Assembly: GCA_035968315.1 (NCBI GenBank)
Contig: JAVYIN010000007.1
Span: forward strand, 280,996 to 344,995
Reading direction: 5' to 3'
DNA length: 64,000 nucleotides
From: Nitrospira sp.
Lineage (GTDB): Bacteria; Nitrospirota; Nitrospiria; Nitrospirales; Nitrospiraceae
A program made the position numbers and the translations under genes. Position 1 is the first letter of the stretch. Each line of letters begins with the position of its first letter. A model generated the notes under the pieces. The model was given only the letters and a program-made list of their open reading frames with translations, made no database searches and was not told the DNA's origin. Below, in pieces: positions 1 through 7,039 of the stretch.

Positions 1-120
1 GAAGAGCTGGCCACGGCGGCGCGAGACCTGGAAGGGGTCGGCTACGATCCCGATACGGTGAACGTGGCCCTGACCGCCCCGCCAAGCCCGATTGAATATC
101 ATCACTTTGGTTGTAAATAA
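1..120 (+). CDS. C-terminal end of an unidentified protein (partial)
   Basis: The window opens inside a gene. Frame 1 is open for 39 codons and ends at a TAA at 118-120. The visible tail is acidic then Pro-rich and ends in IEYHHFGCK. I do not recognise a family from this tail. Codon use (G/C-ending codons) matches the neighbouring genes, which supports real coding. The next gene, tatA, starts 355 bp later, so the two are probably not tightly coupled. Confidence 0.6.
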   Translation, partial: EELATAARDLEGVGYDPDTVNVALTAPPSPIEYHHFGCK

Positions 121-143
121 GGCGTGAGGGCCTGGCTCTGTTT

Positions 144-179
144 CCCCTCCTTCGTCAGGAGGGGCCAAGGGGAGGTCGA
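144..179 (+). repeat. Family A palindromic repeat, solitary copy
   Basis: The segment starts CCCCTCCTTCGTCAGGAGGGG, a GC-rich hairpin with an imperfect 8-bp stem, and ends GGGGAGGTCGA. Near-identical copies in the same orientation lie at 6804-6838 and 8936-8970, with inverted relatives at 6898-6931 and 9386-9420. The hairpin lacks a T-tract, so it is a REP-like dispersed repeat rather than a normal intrinsic terminator. Confidence 0.8.
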
Positions 180-240
180 ATGTTTCAGGGGGCTAATTGG
201 CTGGTGCGTCTCTCTTCCGCCCGATTTCCAATATTTTCCC

Positions 241-267
241 TTGACTTGCCATAGAGTTTTCTATAGC
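241..267 (+). promoter_or_regulatory. Weak sigma70-like promoter candidate
   Basis: TTGACT at 241-246 is followed after 15 bp by TATAGC at 262-267. The spacer is shorter than the usual 16-18 bp, and the site lies about 210 bp before tatA, so this is only a candidate. Confidence 0.25.
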
Positions 268-474
268 CTTCCCCCCGATTTAGGTATCAACCACCCATCT
301 TTCGTATGGGACGGCCGGTGAATCTAAATGCGGATGGGCAAGAAAGGCGTCACGTGCAAGATCTGAAGATCTGGCGGCAATCGGCCACCTTGTTCATCGT
401 CTCTTATCGCACGGCTCACCGGGCGCACCTGTCCGGCGCAGATCATTCTTCACGTTCATTATTGAGGTATTAAG

Positions 475-735
475 ATGTTCGGCTCATTCGGCTGGATGGA
501 GCTCATGCTGATTTTGATCATCGTGTTGATCATTTTCGGCGCCGGCAAATTGCCGCAGTTGGGCGAAGGGCTCGGCAAGGCCATCAAGGGATTCAAGAAG
601 ACCGTGCATGAGGCCGACGCCATCGATGTGACGCCGGGCGAGCCAGCGCCGCCCACGCAGATTGCCGCGCCGGCCCAGCCAGTGCCGCCACCGGCCGCGC
701 CGGTGCAGCAGAGCGAACAGGCGAAACAGGGCTAA
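475..735 (+). CDS. tatA: Sec-independent protein translocase subunit TatA
   Basis: This 86-residue protein has the TatA layout: a short N-terminal periplasmic stretch, one hydrophobic helix (about residues 8-22), the hinge motif FGAGKLPQLG, then an amphipathic helix (GEGLGKAIKGFKK) and a Pro/Ala/Gln-rich cytoplasmic tail. TatA oligomers form the channel-like element that moves folded twin-arginine substrates across the inner membrane. A second TatA/B-type gene follows at 838, separated by a family B repeat. No tatC is present in the window. The start is supported by GAGG upstream of the ATG. The TatA call is firm by motif; TatA versus TatE cannot be separated here. Confidence 0.93.
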   Translation: MFGSFGWMELMLILIIVLIIFGAGKLPQLGEGLGKAIKGFKKTVHEADAIDVTPGEPAPPTQIAAPAQPVPPPAAPVQQSEQAKQG

Positions 736-743
736 CAACAAAT

Positions 744-830
744 GGGCAAGTGGTTAGAGGCACGGGGCTAGTGGAAAACCATCTCATAGCTGGTACCCCT
801 CGCCTCTCGCCCCTCGCCTCGTGCCAAGGG
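744..830. repeat. Family B imperfect inverted repeat between the two tat genes
   Basis: The left arm (744-774, containing AGAGGCACGGGGCTAG) and right arm (795-830, containing CTCGCCCCTCGCCTCGTGCC) are imperfect inverted copies of one GC-rich unit. Related arms recur at 10113-10204, 10984-11094 and 56626-56693. It fills almost the entire gap between tatA and the next tat gene, so it is probably transcribed with them. Confidence 0.6.
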
Positions 831-837
831 TTACACG

Positions 838-1137
838 ATGTTTGGATTAGGCGCCGGCGAAGTGCTCATCATTCTCGTGATTGCGTTTCTGCTCTTTGGG
901 CCGAAGCAATTGCCGGAGGTGGGGCGGCAAGTCGGGAAGGCGGTCAAGGGATTTAAGGAAACGGCGGAAGACCTGCGGAAATCGGTGGAGCCAGAGCTCA
1001 ACATGATTCAGCAGGAAGTGAAGATGGTCGAGCAGGACTTCCAAGCCTCCATGAAAGAAGCCGAAGAAGAGATCAACGCCGCTGGCCAGAAGCCGGAGCA
1101 GGGCCAAAAGTCGATCAACGAGGCGAATCAGGTCTGA
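838..1137 (+). CDS. TatA/TatB-family translocase subunit
   Basis: This 99-residue protein starts with a single transmembrane helix (residues about 6-20), the hinge FGPKQLPEVG, and an amphipathic segment VGKAVKGFKE, followed by a long acidic helical tail (VEPELNMIQQEVKMVEQDF...). The N-terminal Gly-Ala-Gly-Glu with Glu at residue 8 and the extended charged helix are TatB-like features, while the hinge is shared with TatA. It could be the TatB receptor partner of TatC or a second TatA. It follows tatA by 102 bp, and in many genomes such pairs sit together. No TatC is visible, so the full translocase must be completed elsewhere. Confidence 0.9.
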   Translation: MFGLGAGEVLIILVIAFLLFGPKQLPEVGRQVGKAVKGFKETAEDLRKSVEPELNMIQQEVKMVEQDFQASMKEAEEEINAAGQKPEQGQKSINEANQV

Positions 1138-1142
1138 ATGAT

Positions 1143-1256
1143 TTAGGTAAGGGGTGAGTGTCGAGAGGAAAGAGGAAAGAGGAATAAGGAGGAGTGGAAC
1201 GCAAGTGCAAGGGTTCATCCTCTAGCCCCGTGCCCCAGGCCTCGTGCCTAGTCAGA
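1143..1256. repeat. Degenerate family B repeat
   Basis: The segment 1217-1254 contains TCTAGCCCCGTGCCCCAGG and CCTCGTGCCTAG, closely matching the family B arm seen upstream of the second tat gene. The opposite arm (about 1146-1169, AAGGGGTGAGTGTCGAGAGG) is poorly conserved. A purine-rich run (about 1163-1195) separates them. Only the right arm is convincing. Confidence 0.4.
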
Positions 1257-1348
1257 AACGAGATTTTACGAGCTAAAACGAACAGGGTCGTGTAGAAGTG
1301 TCGTCGAGAGGCAGCAGACGAAAGGGTGCAGGGAAGGCCCTTTCGGAA

Positions 1349-1375
1349 TGGCATCCAGGAAGTCGATGGATGCCA
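1349..1375 (+). promoter_or_regulatory. Leader hairpin upstream of the porin gene
   Basis: TGGCATCCA (1349-1357) and TGGATGCCA (1367-1375) form a perfect 9-bp stem with a 9-nt loop, about 92 nt before the porin ATG. The 1257-1466 leader has further short inverted repeats (for example AGCC...GGCT near 1426-1440) and no open frame of note. A structured leader could affect mRNA stability or translation of the porin; no known riboswitch class is recognised. Confidence 0.4.
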
Positions 1376-1466
1376 TCATAGTGGCAGTAGTTGGATCGCA
1401 AGTCGGCAGCCTGTCTGTGGGAGTGGAGCCACCAGGGGCTGTCATCCAATTCACAGGAGGAACGCT

Positions 1467-3032
1467 ATGAGAAGAAGCAAGGAAGCAGCAAAGTGGGTGC
1501 TGGCAGCGGCCCTATTGGGGGCGATGCCGGCGGGTCAGGCCTTGGCCGATCCGCCCGTGGCGCCGAAGGTGATCGATTCACCGACCAATGTCCCGCCGGT
1601 CCCCCGCGCGATGCCGGATCTGATTCCCTACTGGAATTTCGATCCGCCCAAGAGCCCCTTGTTCGACCTCAGCAAGCTCACCGTCTCCGGTGATGCGCGT
1701 GTTCGTGCAGAGTCCCGCAAGAACGGGAATTTCGGGCAGGATGGAAGAAAGAATGCGGATTCGTTCGTCCAACAGTGGGCACGGCTCGGCCTGAACTACG
1801 CCGTGTCGCAAGATGTGGATATGTTCACCCAGCTCCAGTATTCCAAGAACTGGGGCGGTGCCGGATCGTCCGCCGGAGCGGCAAATGATTCGGGGAACCA
1901 GATCGGAAGTCCCACAAATGTCAGCGGGACTACCACCACCGGCAGTGGCAGCGTTCTCGGTGTCCGCCAGGCCTTCATCATGATCCGCAACCTGGGTGTG
2001 GATGGATTGAGCCTGAAGGTGGGCCGTCAGTTGGTCGTGATGGGCAACCATCGTTTATTTGGTCACTTCGATTGGAACAATCAGGCCTTCTCGCATGACG
2101 GTATCACGATGCAGTACAACCAGCCCACCTATGAAGTCTGGGCTGGCTGGTTGCATGAAGCGAATTCTGATGCAACTACTTCTGGTGCGTCAGCCGGTGC
2201 GGTGAGTTCAGCGGCATCCGGCGGTGCCAATGCCGATCTTTTCTTTACACGCCTGGTTTTCAAGCCGATCGCTGGCTTGGCGATCGAACCACTCTGGGTG
2301 TGGCAGAACAACAAGACGGGCACAGCTACGACTGTGACTACTGCGCATGCTCCAGGGCAGAGCCGGCATACCCTCGGTGGCCGGGCCGCCTATCGGAATG
2401 GCATGTTTGACGGTACGTTTGAGAGCTATTGGCAGACCGGGCATTTTGATGCGGCCAATCAACAGAATATCAGCATCAATGCGGTCGCCATGGCGGTGGA
2501 AGGTGGTATCACGTTGCAGGATGTGCCAACCACGCCGCGCCTGGGCTTGGAGTTTAACTATGCCTCCGGCGATAACGGCACGTGTAATGCCACGACGAAC
2601 CCTTCGGGCTGTCAGGGTAATGCCAACACGTTTGAGAACCTCTATCCGACCAACCATATCGTCATGGGCTATGCCGACCGTATGGCCTGGCGGAACATGG
2701 TTGGGTATAGCGGAAGCGTGCAGTTGAATCCGACTCAGCAGAGCCACTTGGAAACCCGGTACTGGGTCTTCCGGAAGGCGAACCAGAACGATTGCTGGTA
2801 CACGGCGTCACAAGCCTGCCAGTCATCAGCGTCCACGACGTCCAATTCACTCTATAAGGAATTGGATGTGATCTACACCCTGTTCTTCAAGGGCAACAAG
2901 GTGGCCTGGCAGACCGGCTACTCCTACCTTTGGGCCGGCAAGGGCATGGATCAGATCGTGGTGGCTTCGGGTAATGGTCCGTCAGCGTTGAACTCGCAGT
3001 GGATGTACACCCAGTTGCAAGTCAATTTCTAA
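1467..3032 (+). CDS. Alginate-export-family outer-membrane porin
   Basis: The ATG at 1467 follows a strong AGGAGG (1456-1460 region) and begins a clear signal peptide: basic MRRSK, a hydrophobic core, and an AQALA-type cleavage site (GQALA/D around residue 27), giving a 521-residue precursor. An upstream in-frame extension to 1326 lacks a ribosome site and would bury the signal peptide. The mature part is a beta-barrel: alternating hydrophobic strands, a VSGDARVRAESRKNG start typical of alginate-export (PF13372-like) porins, Gly/Ser/Ala-rich loops, and a C-terminal strand ending in Phe (QLQVNF). The family forms outer-membrane channels; the substrate cannot be read from sequence. Loops contain two Cys pairs (CNATTNPSGC and CWYTASQAC), probably disulfides. 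Transcription ends at a strong double hairpin just downstream. Confidence 0.85.
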   Translation: MRRSKEAAKWVLAAALLGAMPAGQALADPPVAPKVIDSPTNVPPVPRAMPDLIPYWNFDPPKSPLFDLSKLTVSGDARVRAESRKNGNFGQDGRKNADSFVQQWARLGLNYAVSQDVDMFTQLQYSKNWGGAGSSAGAANDSGNQIGSPTNVSGTTTTGSGSVLGVRQAFIMIRNLGVDGLSLKVGRQLVVMGNHRLFGHFDWNNQAFSHDGITMQYNQPTYEVWAGWLHEANSDATTSGASAGAVSSAASGGANADLFFTRLVFKPIAGLAIEPLWVWQNNKTGTATTVTTAHAPGQSRHTLGGRAAYRNGMFDGTFESYWQTGHFDAANQQNISINAVAMAVEGGITLQDVPTTPRLGLEFNYASGDNGTCNATTNPSGCQGNANTFENLYPTNHIVMGYADRMAWRNMVGYSGSVQLNPTQQSHLETRYWVFRKANQNDCWYTASQACQSSASTTSNSLYKELDVIYTLFFKGNKVAWQTGYSYLWAGKGMDQIVVASGNGPSALNSQWMYTQLQVNF

Positions 3033-3057
3033 GAAGCTGACAAGCGGCATAGGGCTC

Positions 3058-3132
3058 GGGGCGAGAGGATCTCTCGCCCCAGCTGGATGATGAAACCCCG
3101 CCGAGGGCGATCCCCTCGGCGGGGTTTTTCTT
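3058..3132 (+). terminator. Double hairpin with intrinsic terminator after the porin gene
   Basis: A first hairpin, GGGGCGAGAG (3058-3067) with CTCTCGCCCC (3071-3080), is followed by CCCCGCCGAGGG (3096-3107) pairing with CCCTCGGCGGGG (3112-3124) and a TTTTTCTTT tail. The second is a textbook rho-independent terminator for rightward transcription. Confidence 0.93.
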
Positions 3133-3222
3133 TGCCCTCCGCCGCACACGCGCAATCCCATTCCTCCCTTTGTCTCTTCTGACGAACGCCTATGGATAGC
3201 CTGATGCCTTGGACTATCATAT

Positions 3223-3245
3223 GTTGACCATGATCGTTGACCATG
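3223..3245 (+). promoter_or_regulatory. Direct-repeat operator candidate before the Phd/VapC pair
   Basis: GTTGACCATG occurs at 3223-3232 and again at 3236-3245, a 13-bp repeat period, just upstream of the antitoxin gene. The TTGACC inside each copy could also act as a -35 element. Toxin-antitoxin operons are usually autorepressed at such repeats, so this is a plausible antitoxin binding site. Confidence 0.45.
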
Positions 3246-3285
3246 GTAGCTTGATGCCATGGGTACACAGCGAAAACGTTCTGAG

Positions 3286-3528
3286 ATGGAAGAGATTTCG
3301 ATCTCGCAATTCAAGGCTACCTGTTTGGCCGTACTTGATCGTGTGAAACGGACCAATAAGTCCATTCTCGTGCTCCGTAAAGGAGAACCGATTGCGCAAG
3401 TCACGCCGCCACCCCCTCCGGTCAAGCAACAGGCATGGCTTGGGTCACTCTCGGATACCGGCAAGATTCTTGGAGATATTATCACTCCGGTGTCCCCGCC
3501 TGAGGAGTGGGAAGCCTATCGAGCATGA
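3286..3528 (+). CDS. Phd/YefM-family antitoxin
   Basis: From the ATG at 3286 the protein is 80 residues. It begins MEEISISQFKATCLAVLDRV, the standard Phd/YefM DNA-binding beginning, then the VLRKGEPIAQV strand and a Pro-rich linker (PPPPPV) leading to a toxin-binding C-terminus (LGDIITPVSPPEEWEAYRA). Family members bind and neutralise the cognate toxin and repress their own operon. An in-frame ATG at 3259 would add nine residues; neither start has a strong Shine-Dalgarno, and family alignment favours 3286. The stop overlaps the toxin ATG (ATGA), so the two are translationally coupled. Confidence 0.85.
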   Translation: MEEISISQFKATCLAVLDRVKRTNKSILVLRKGEPIAQVTPPPPPVKQQAWLGSLSDTGKILGDIITPVSPPEEWEAYRA

Positions 3529-3920
3529 AGTTATTGCTCGATACCCATGTGTTTCTGTGGAGTGTTCTTGACCCCGATCAACTTGCCACGGAGATTCGAG
3601 CCGAATTAGAAAGCCCGGCTCATGAGTTGTGGCTCTCGCCCATCACGTTGTGGGAAGTGCATCTCTTGGCGGAGAAGGGGCGCATCCTTCTCAAGCCGGA
3701 TGCGCCACGATGGATTCAACATGTCCTCGAATCCATCCCGTTTCATGAGGCTGCTGTCACGCATGCCGTGGCTTTGATGAGTCGGCACATCGATCTGGCT
3801 CACCAAGATCCCGCCGATCGGTTTCTTGCGGCGACGGCCGCAATCTATGAGCTGACGCTTGTCACGGCGGATGAACGCCTCTTGCACTCGCATCAGTTCA
3901 AGACTCTGGCTGCGCGGTAA
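3525..3920 (+). CDS. VapC-type PIN-domain toxin ribonuclease
   Basis: The 131-residue protein begins MKLLLDTHVFLWS, the canonical PIN start, and has the acidic catalytic set at Asp6, Glu44 (TLWEV), Asp98 (DPADRFLAATA) and Asp116 (TADERL). These residues bind Mg2+ for RNA cleavage in VapC-family toxins. The ATG at 3525 shares an ATGA overlap with the upstream antitoxin stop, the standard coupled arrangement; a longer start at 3507 is unlikely because it precedes the PIN strand by six residues with no ribosome site. A Phd-type antitoxin paired with a PIN toxin is a common mixed configuration. The RNA target is unknown. Confidence 0.9.
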   Translation: MKLLLDTHVFLWSVLDPDQLATEIRAELESPAHELWLSPITLWEVHLLAEKGRILLKPDAPRWIQHVLESIPFHEAAVTHAVALMSRHIDLAHQDPADRFLAATAAIYELTLVTADERLLHSHQFKTLAAR

Positions 3921-3966
3921 GGGGGACGAGGCGCAATTTAGAAGATCGGGAGAAGATCAGAAATGA

Positions 3967-5469
3967 TCAGCGGCTGACATGGCCAAGCGGGATCGATTGC
4001 ACGCCCACGGTCGGGGGGAGTGCGGGCACGGTGACGGCACTGCCTCTGAGAGAGCGGAGCCACTCGCCGAGGGTCACGACGCCATCGTGGTCAAGATCGG
4101 CCTCCCCTGCCAGGCCTGAGAGCAGGCCCTGAAGCTGGGGCGCTGCGCCGGTCGATCTGGCAATCTGAATCACCGTGGCGGTGGACGGTCCAGATGCCCC
4201 GGCTAGATCGGCGGCCCAGTTGGGCGCCACGGGTTTCGCTTTCCCGTCTTTCGGCAGTGCGGCTCCCGTCAAGGGCGTATCAAGCACAGCGAGGGCCAGC
4301 TTGGCGCCCAGTTTCTGTACGCGGCTTTGCAGCCAGCGCAGCGAGATGAGCCTGGTGCGCGACGAAGCCGGTGTCCCGTCGTAGGGAATAAGCGAGATCT
4401 CGCCGGTTTTCGGGTCGGCCAGAGCCTGGCCGCTGAAATAGAACAACACGATCGAGTCCTTGTTGACCCGCTTGGGGAGCCAGGAGGTCAGGGCTTCTTC
4501 GATGTCCTCTTGGGACGCCAGTTCGTCTTGCAGCAGCAGGGTGTGATTCTCAGGCACCTGGAGCGAATGGTTGAGGAGGGACAGGGTGCCCTTGCTGTCG
4601 AAGGCAAGGCCCTCCCGCCAGCCGGCCCAGGGAGTCCGGTAGAGGCCCACGCCCACGACCACGGCGTAACGATCGGCCTCGTGGGTGCTCGCGGCAGGAG
4701 GTTGGACTGAGAGGGCAGGCGCTGCGGGAGGAGCTGCCACCGGCGCCGGATTTATGATTGGAGCCGAGGCCGTGGCGGCAGGGGGCGCTGCCGGAACTTG
4801 ATTGGACGCGACCTGCGTGACCGTGCCGGCCTGTGTCTTGGCGACGAGCTGTGCGACATACTGGGGAAACTGGTCGGCGAGCTGTTCCGTGGCGGTCTTC
4901 ATGACGTCATCTAAACTTTGCGTGGCACATCGGCTGCTTCCGCCGAATAGCGGAGTCCAGATACTGGCGGCTTCCGAATAGGTGAGCGGCGCGTCTGGCA
5001 GCGGATTCCCCTGAGGATCGTAAAAGATGGCGATGAGCTGGATATCGACCTGTGCGACATACCGGTCGTCCGCGCCGGTGCGCGTTTTGGCTGTCAGGGA
5101 TTGGTGCAGAAGCTTGATGGTGGCGGTGATGGGAATGGCGCCCGGCGCGGAGACCGGCGCGGGGGCTCCCGTTGTGTCCGCGATGGACATCTGGGCAAAC
5201 CGGACCCGGCCTGTCTCGTGAAAGGCTTGGACGAGGGCGTCTCCCAGCTTTCCTTTCCAGGCAACGTCAGCACAGGCCTGGTGTTCCAGGATGGCTGTTC
5301 GCACGGAGGGGTCGAAACTCAGGGCGACGGACGCGGGGATAAGCGGTTGCGATTGCCGCGCTGGCGCATCGGAGAGGCGTGGGGCTTTAAAATTGCTGCA
5401 TGCGGCCGTGACGCAGACGATGGCCCCTACAAGGGTTGTCAGGAGCAAGGGGGCAGGCCGCATCAACAT
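3967..5469 (-). CDS. Lipoprotein with inactivated caspase-like domain and EF-hand
   Basis: This 500-residue protein starts with a lipoprotein signal (hydrophobic stretch to VTAAC, lipidated Cys24). Residues about 40-215 form an uncharacterised domain; 217-262 is a Pro/Ala-rich linker. Residues about 267-430 match the caspase/p20-like fold: RYAVVVGVGLYRTP, a DSIVLFYFSGQAL strand and an ALAVLDTPLTG strand. In active caspase-like peptidases the motifs are FSGHG and DxC; here the His position is Gln348 and the Cys position is Pro399, so the catalytic dyad is missing and the domain is probably a binding or scaffold module. Residues 458-469 (DLDHDGVVTLGE) form a complete EF-hand-type Ca2+ loop. It is divergently oriented to another lipoprotein gene at 5628. 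Localisation should be periplasm-facing membrane. The fold assignment is by motif only. Confidence 0.75.
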   Translation of the reverse strand: MLMRPAPLLLTTLVGAIVCVTAACSNFKAPRLSDAPARQSQPLIPASVALSFDPSVRTAILEHQACADVAWKGKLGDALVQAFHETGRVRFAQMSIADTTGAPAPVSAPGAIPITATIKLLHQSLTAKTRTGADDRYVAQVDIQLIAIFYDPQGNPLPDAPLTYSEAASIWTPLFGGSSRCATQSLDDVMKTATEQLADQFPQYVAQLVAKTQAGTVTQVASNQVPAAPPAATASAPIINPAPVAAPPAAPALSVQPPAASTHEADRYAVVVGVGLYRTPWAGWREGLAFDSKGTLSLLNHSLQVPENHTLLLQDELASQEDIEEALTSWLPKRVNKDSIVLFYFSGQALADPKTGEISLIPYDGTPASSRTRLISLRWLQSRVQKLGAKLALAVLDTPLTGAALPKDGKAKPVAPNWAADLAGASGPSTATVIQIARSTGAAPQLQGLLSGLAGEADLDHDGVVTLGEWLRSLRGSAVTVPALPPTVGVQSIPLGHVSR

Positions 5470-5627
5470 CGGAATAAGATACCCGATCGTGTGGATGGAT
5501 ACAACGAGGATATTGGCTCAACCCCCTGGCTGGACCCGATCCGGCTCAGCCCAGCTTGACTGTTTGGTGAGGGGAGGAGGATGATTCATTTCGATGTCAT
5601 CCTGAGTCTTTCACCGGGAGGTCGGCT

Positions 5628-6386
5628 ATGGCGCTCGTGCGAGTAATGACCGCTGTGCTGTCGTGCAGTGCCTTCTTGTTTGCCGGGTGCAGTCAGCAGC
5701 CGCTCTCGCGCATCAGTCACTATGTGGGCGGCTCCGGTGAGCAGGCGCCTCTGGCGGTCTCTGTTCAACCGGCCTCAGTAAGCAGCCCGATCATGGCCGG
5801 GCTGTTGGTGATCAATGACACGTCCGCCGCAGGACCCGCCACTGCCTTATCCGATCGGGCCAAGGCTTTTCTCACGCATCAGGTCCGCGAGCGAGTCGAA
5901 GGAGCGACGCCGATTCATATTGCCCAGGTGCTTGCGGCGAATGGTTCCGCGCAGCCGCAAGGGCCGGACGCGCTGGTCAAGCTGGCGCGGGAGCAAGGGC
6001 TGACGCATCTCTTGGTCGCGCTCTTCTCCAGTGCCGAGTCCGAAGTGCCTATGTACCTTCCCCTCACGGGCGATCCGGAGCAGGGGGGCTCGCGTCCGGG
6101 GGTGCCGGGCTATGAAGCGGTCAATTATGCGCTGGCTGAATTGGCCTTGCTCGACACGGCGAGCGGGCAGGTCATCGCCCGGTCCGATGGACGGGCCTGG
6201 GCCAGGCTCAACCGGTTGAATGTGCCGATGGCGTCGAACGCCTACCCGGTGATTCATCGCTCGCTTCGCCCGGCGCCTATTTACCCGCCGGCCGCCGATG
6301 CCAAGGACGTCTTGCGCAGCCTGGCCGCCGATGAGGCCTTAGAGCAGGCCGCTTCCAAGCTGCAAGAGGCCTGGCCAAAATCCTGA
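5628..6386 (+). CDS. Predicted lipoprotein, function unknown
   Basis: The 252-residue protein has a lipoprotein signal ending LFAGCSQQ (lipidated Cys21) and a GGGAGG ribosome site before the ATG. The body contains an alternating alpha/beta region (SPIMAGLLVINDTS, AREQGLTHLLVALFSS, YALAELALLDTASGQVIARSDG) resembling periplasmic lipoproteins that share a fold with the beta-alpha nucleotide-binding or TPM-like regions, but I cannot name a family. It is divergent from the pseudo-caspase lipoprotein gene and about 120 bp before a small lipoprotein gene, so the three may form an envelope-stress or assembly group. That grouping is inference. Confidence 0.7.
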   Translation: MALVRVMTAVLSCSAFLFAGCSQQPLSRISHYVGGSGEQAPLAVSVQPASVSSPIMAGLLVINDTSAAGPATALSDRAKAFLTHQVRERVEGATPIHIAQVLAANGSAQPQGPDALVKLAREQGLTHLLVALFSSAESEVPMYLPLTGDPEQGGSRPGVPGYEAVNYALAELALLDTASGQVIARSDGRAWARLNRLNVPMASNAYPVIHRSLRPAPIYPPAADAKDVLRSLAADEALEQAASKLQEAWPKS

Positions 6387-6507
6387 TGCGCCTTCGCGGC
6401 CGCTCTCTCCATACGGACGCAGCCTGTCTTGTCCTTGACCTGGCCGGAGGCTCTCCACTATCCTGCCTCATCTGATCGAGGAGCCCCTCTCACGGCTGGA
6501 GGTATCT

Positions 6508-6762
6508 ATGCGCTGGTTTCATGTCCTGTTGGTGTTGTTGCTGGCGACTGCGTGGACGGCCTGTTCATCGACCCGCTGGGTGCATCCGACCAAGAAAGAG
6601 GAGTTTCTGACCTACGACTGGAATCAATGCGAGCGCGACTGGCTCAATCTGATGGCCACGAATCCTGGCATTGCGGGAATGGCTGATAATCAAGCGCTCA
6701 CGCGGCAGCGAATAGACCGCTGTCTGCAGAAAAAAGGCTGGCGGAAAATCGAGGAGGAGTAA
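6508..6762 (+). CDS. Small predicted lipoprotein
   Basis: The 84-residue product has a short basic start (MRWFH), a hydrophobic core and a lipobox WTAC (Cys19). The mature part is short, Trp- and charge-rich, with two Cys (NQCERDW and IDRCLQKKGWRKIEEE) spaced by about 30 residues that may form a disulfide. CTGGAGGT provides a good ribosome site. This pattern (C...CL..KGW) is seen in small outer-membrane lipoproteins of unknown function. No catalytic motif is visible. Confidence 0.75.
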   Translation: MRWFHVLLVLLLATAWTACSSTRWVHPTKKEEFLTYDWNQCERDWLNLMATNPGIAGMADNQALTRQRIDRCLQKKGWRKIEEE

Positions 6763-6803
6763 TTAAGAATATAGAAGGCGATTGCTGAAAGCCGAACTCA
6801 TTT

Positions 6804-6931
6804 CCCCTCCTTCGTAAGGAGGGGTGAGGGGAGGTCGAGGCTGTCGCCAGCCATGAGAGGCTTGTGTGTTCGTGCGCGGCGTGGTTGCTGTGAGCCTCTA
6901 CCCCTCCGTGCCTCCCCTTACAAAGGGGAGG
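6804..6931. repeat. Family A inverted repeat pair (REP doublet, no gene inside)
   Basis: A family A unit at 6804-6838 (CCCCTCCTTCGTAAGGAGGGG followed by GGGGAGGTCGA) faces an inverted relative at 6898-6931 (CCTCCCCTTACAAAGGGGAGG hairpin at 6911-6931), with about 60 bp between. The pair has the same ends as the DUF559-carrying unit at 8936-9420 and looks like a shorter, non-coding version. The surrounding 6763-7039 gap holds no gene. A GCTGAAAGCC motif just outside the left unit also recurs near the larger copy. Confidence 0.75.
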
Positions 6932-7039
6932 ACAGAACGGACATGGATCGCCGATGGCCGGTTGCCGATAGCTTTCTTTCTCCCTGCTCCTCTATACTTC
7001 CTGCGCAGTCATCGGTTTCATGCCAATCTGTAATGCCCC

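Larger units (their letters stand above)
121..474. other. Intergenic region upstream of tatA
   Basis: This 354-bp stretch has no convincing gene. It holds a family A palindromic repeat at 144-179, a candidate promoter near 241-267, and a tandem AAGATCTG duplication near 359-374. A 65-codon open frame at 124-321 is read through the palindromic repeat, has no ribosome-binding site and resembles nothing, so I do not call it. The last 50 bp form the tatA leader, with a GAGG Shine-Dalgarno about 10 nt before the ATG. Confidence 0.5.
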
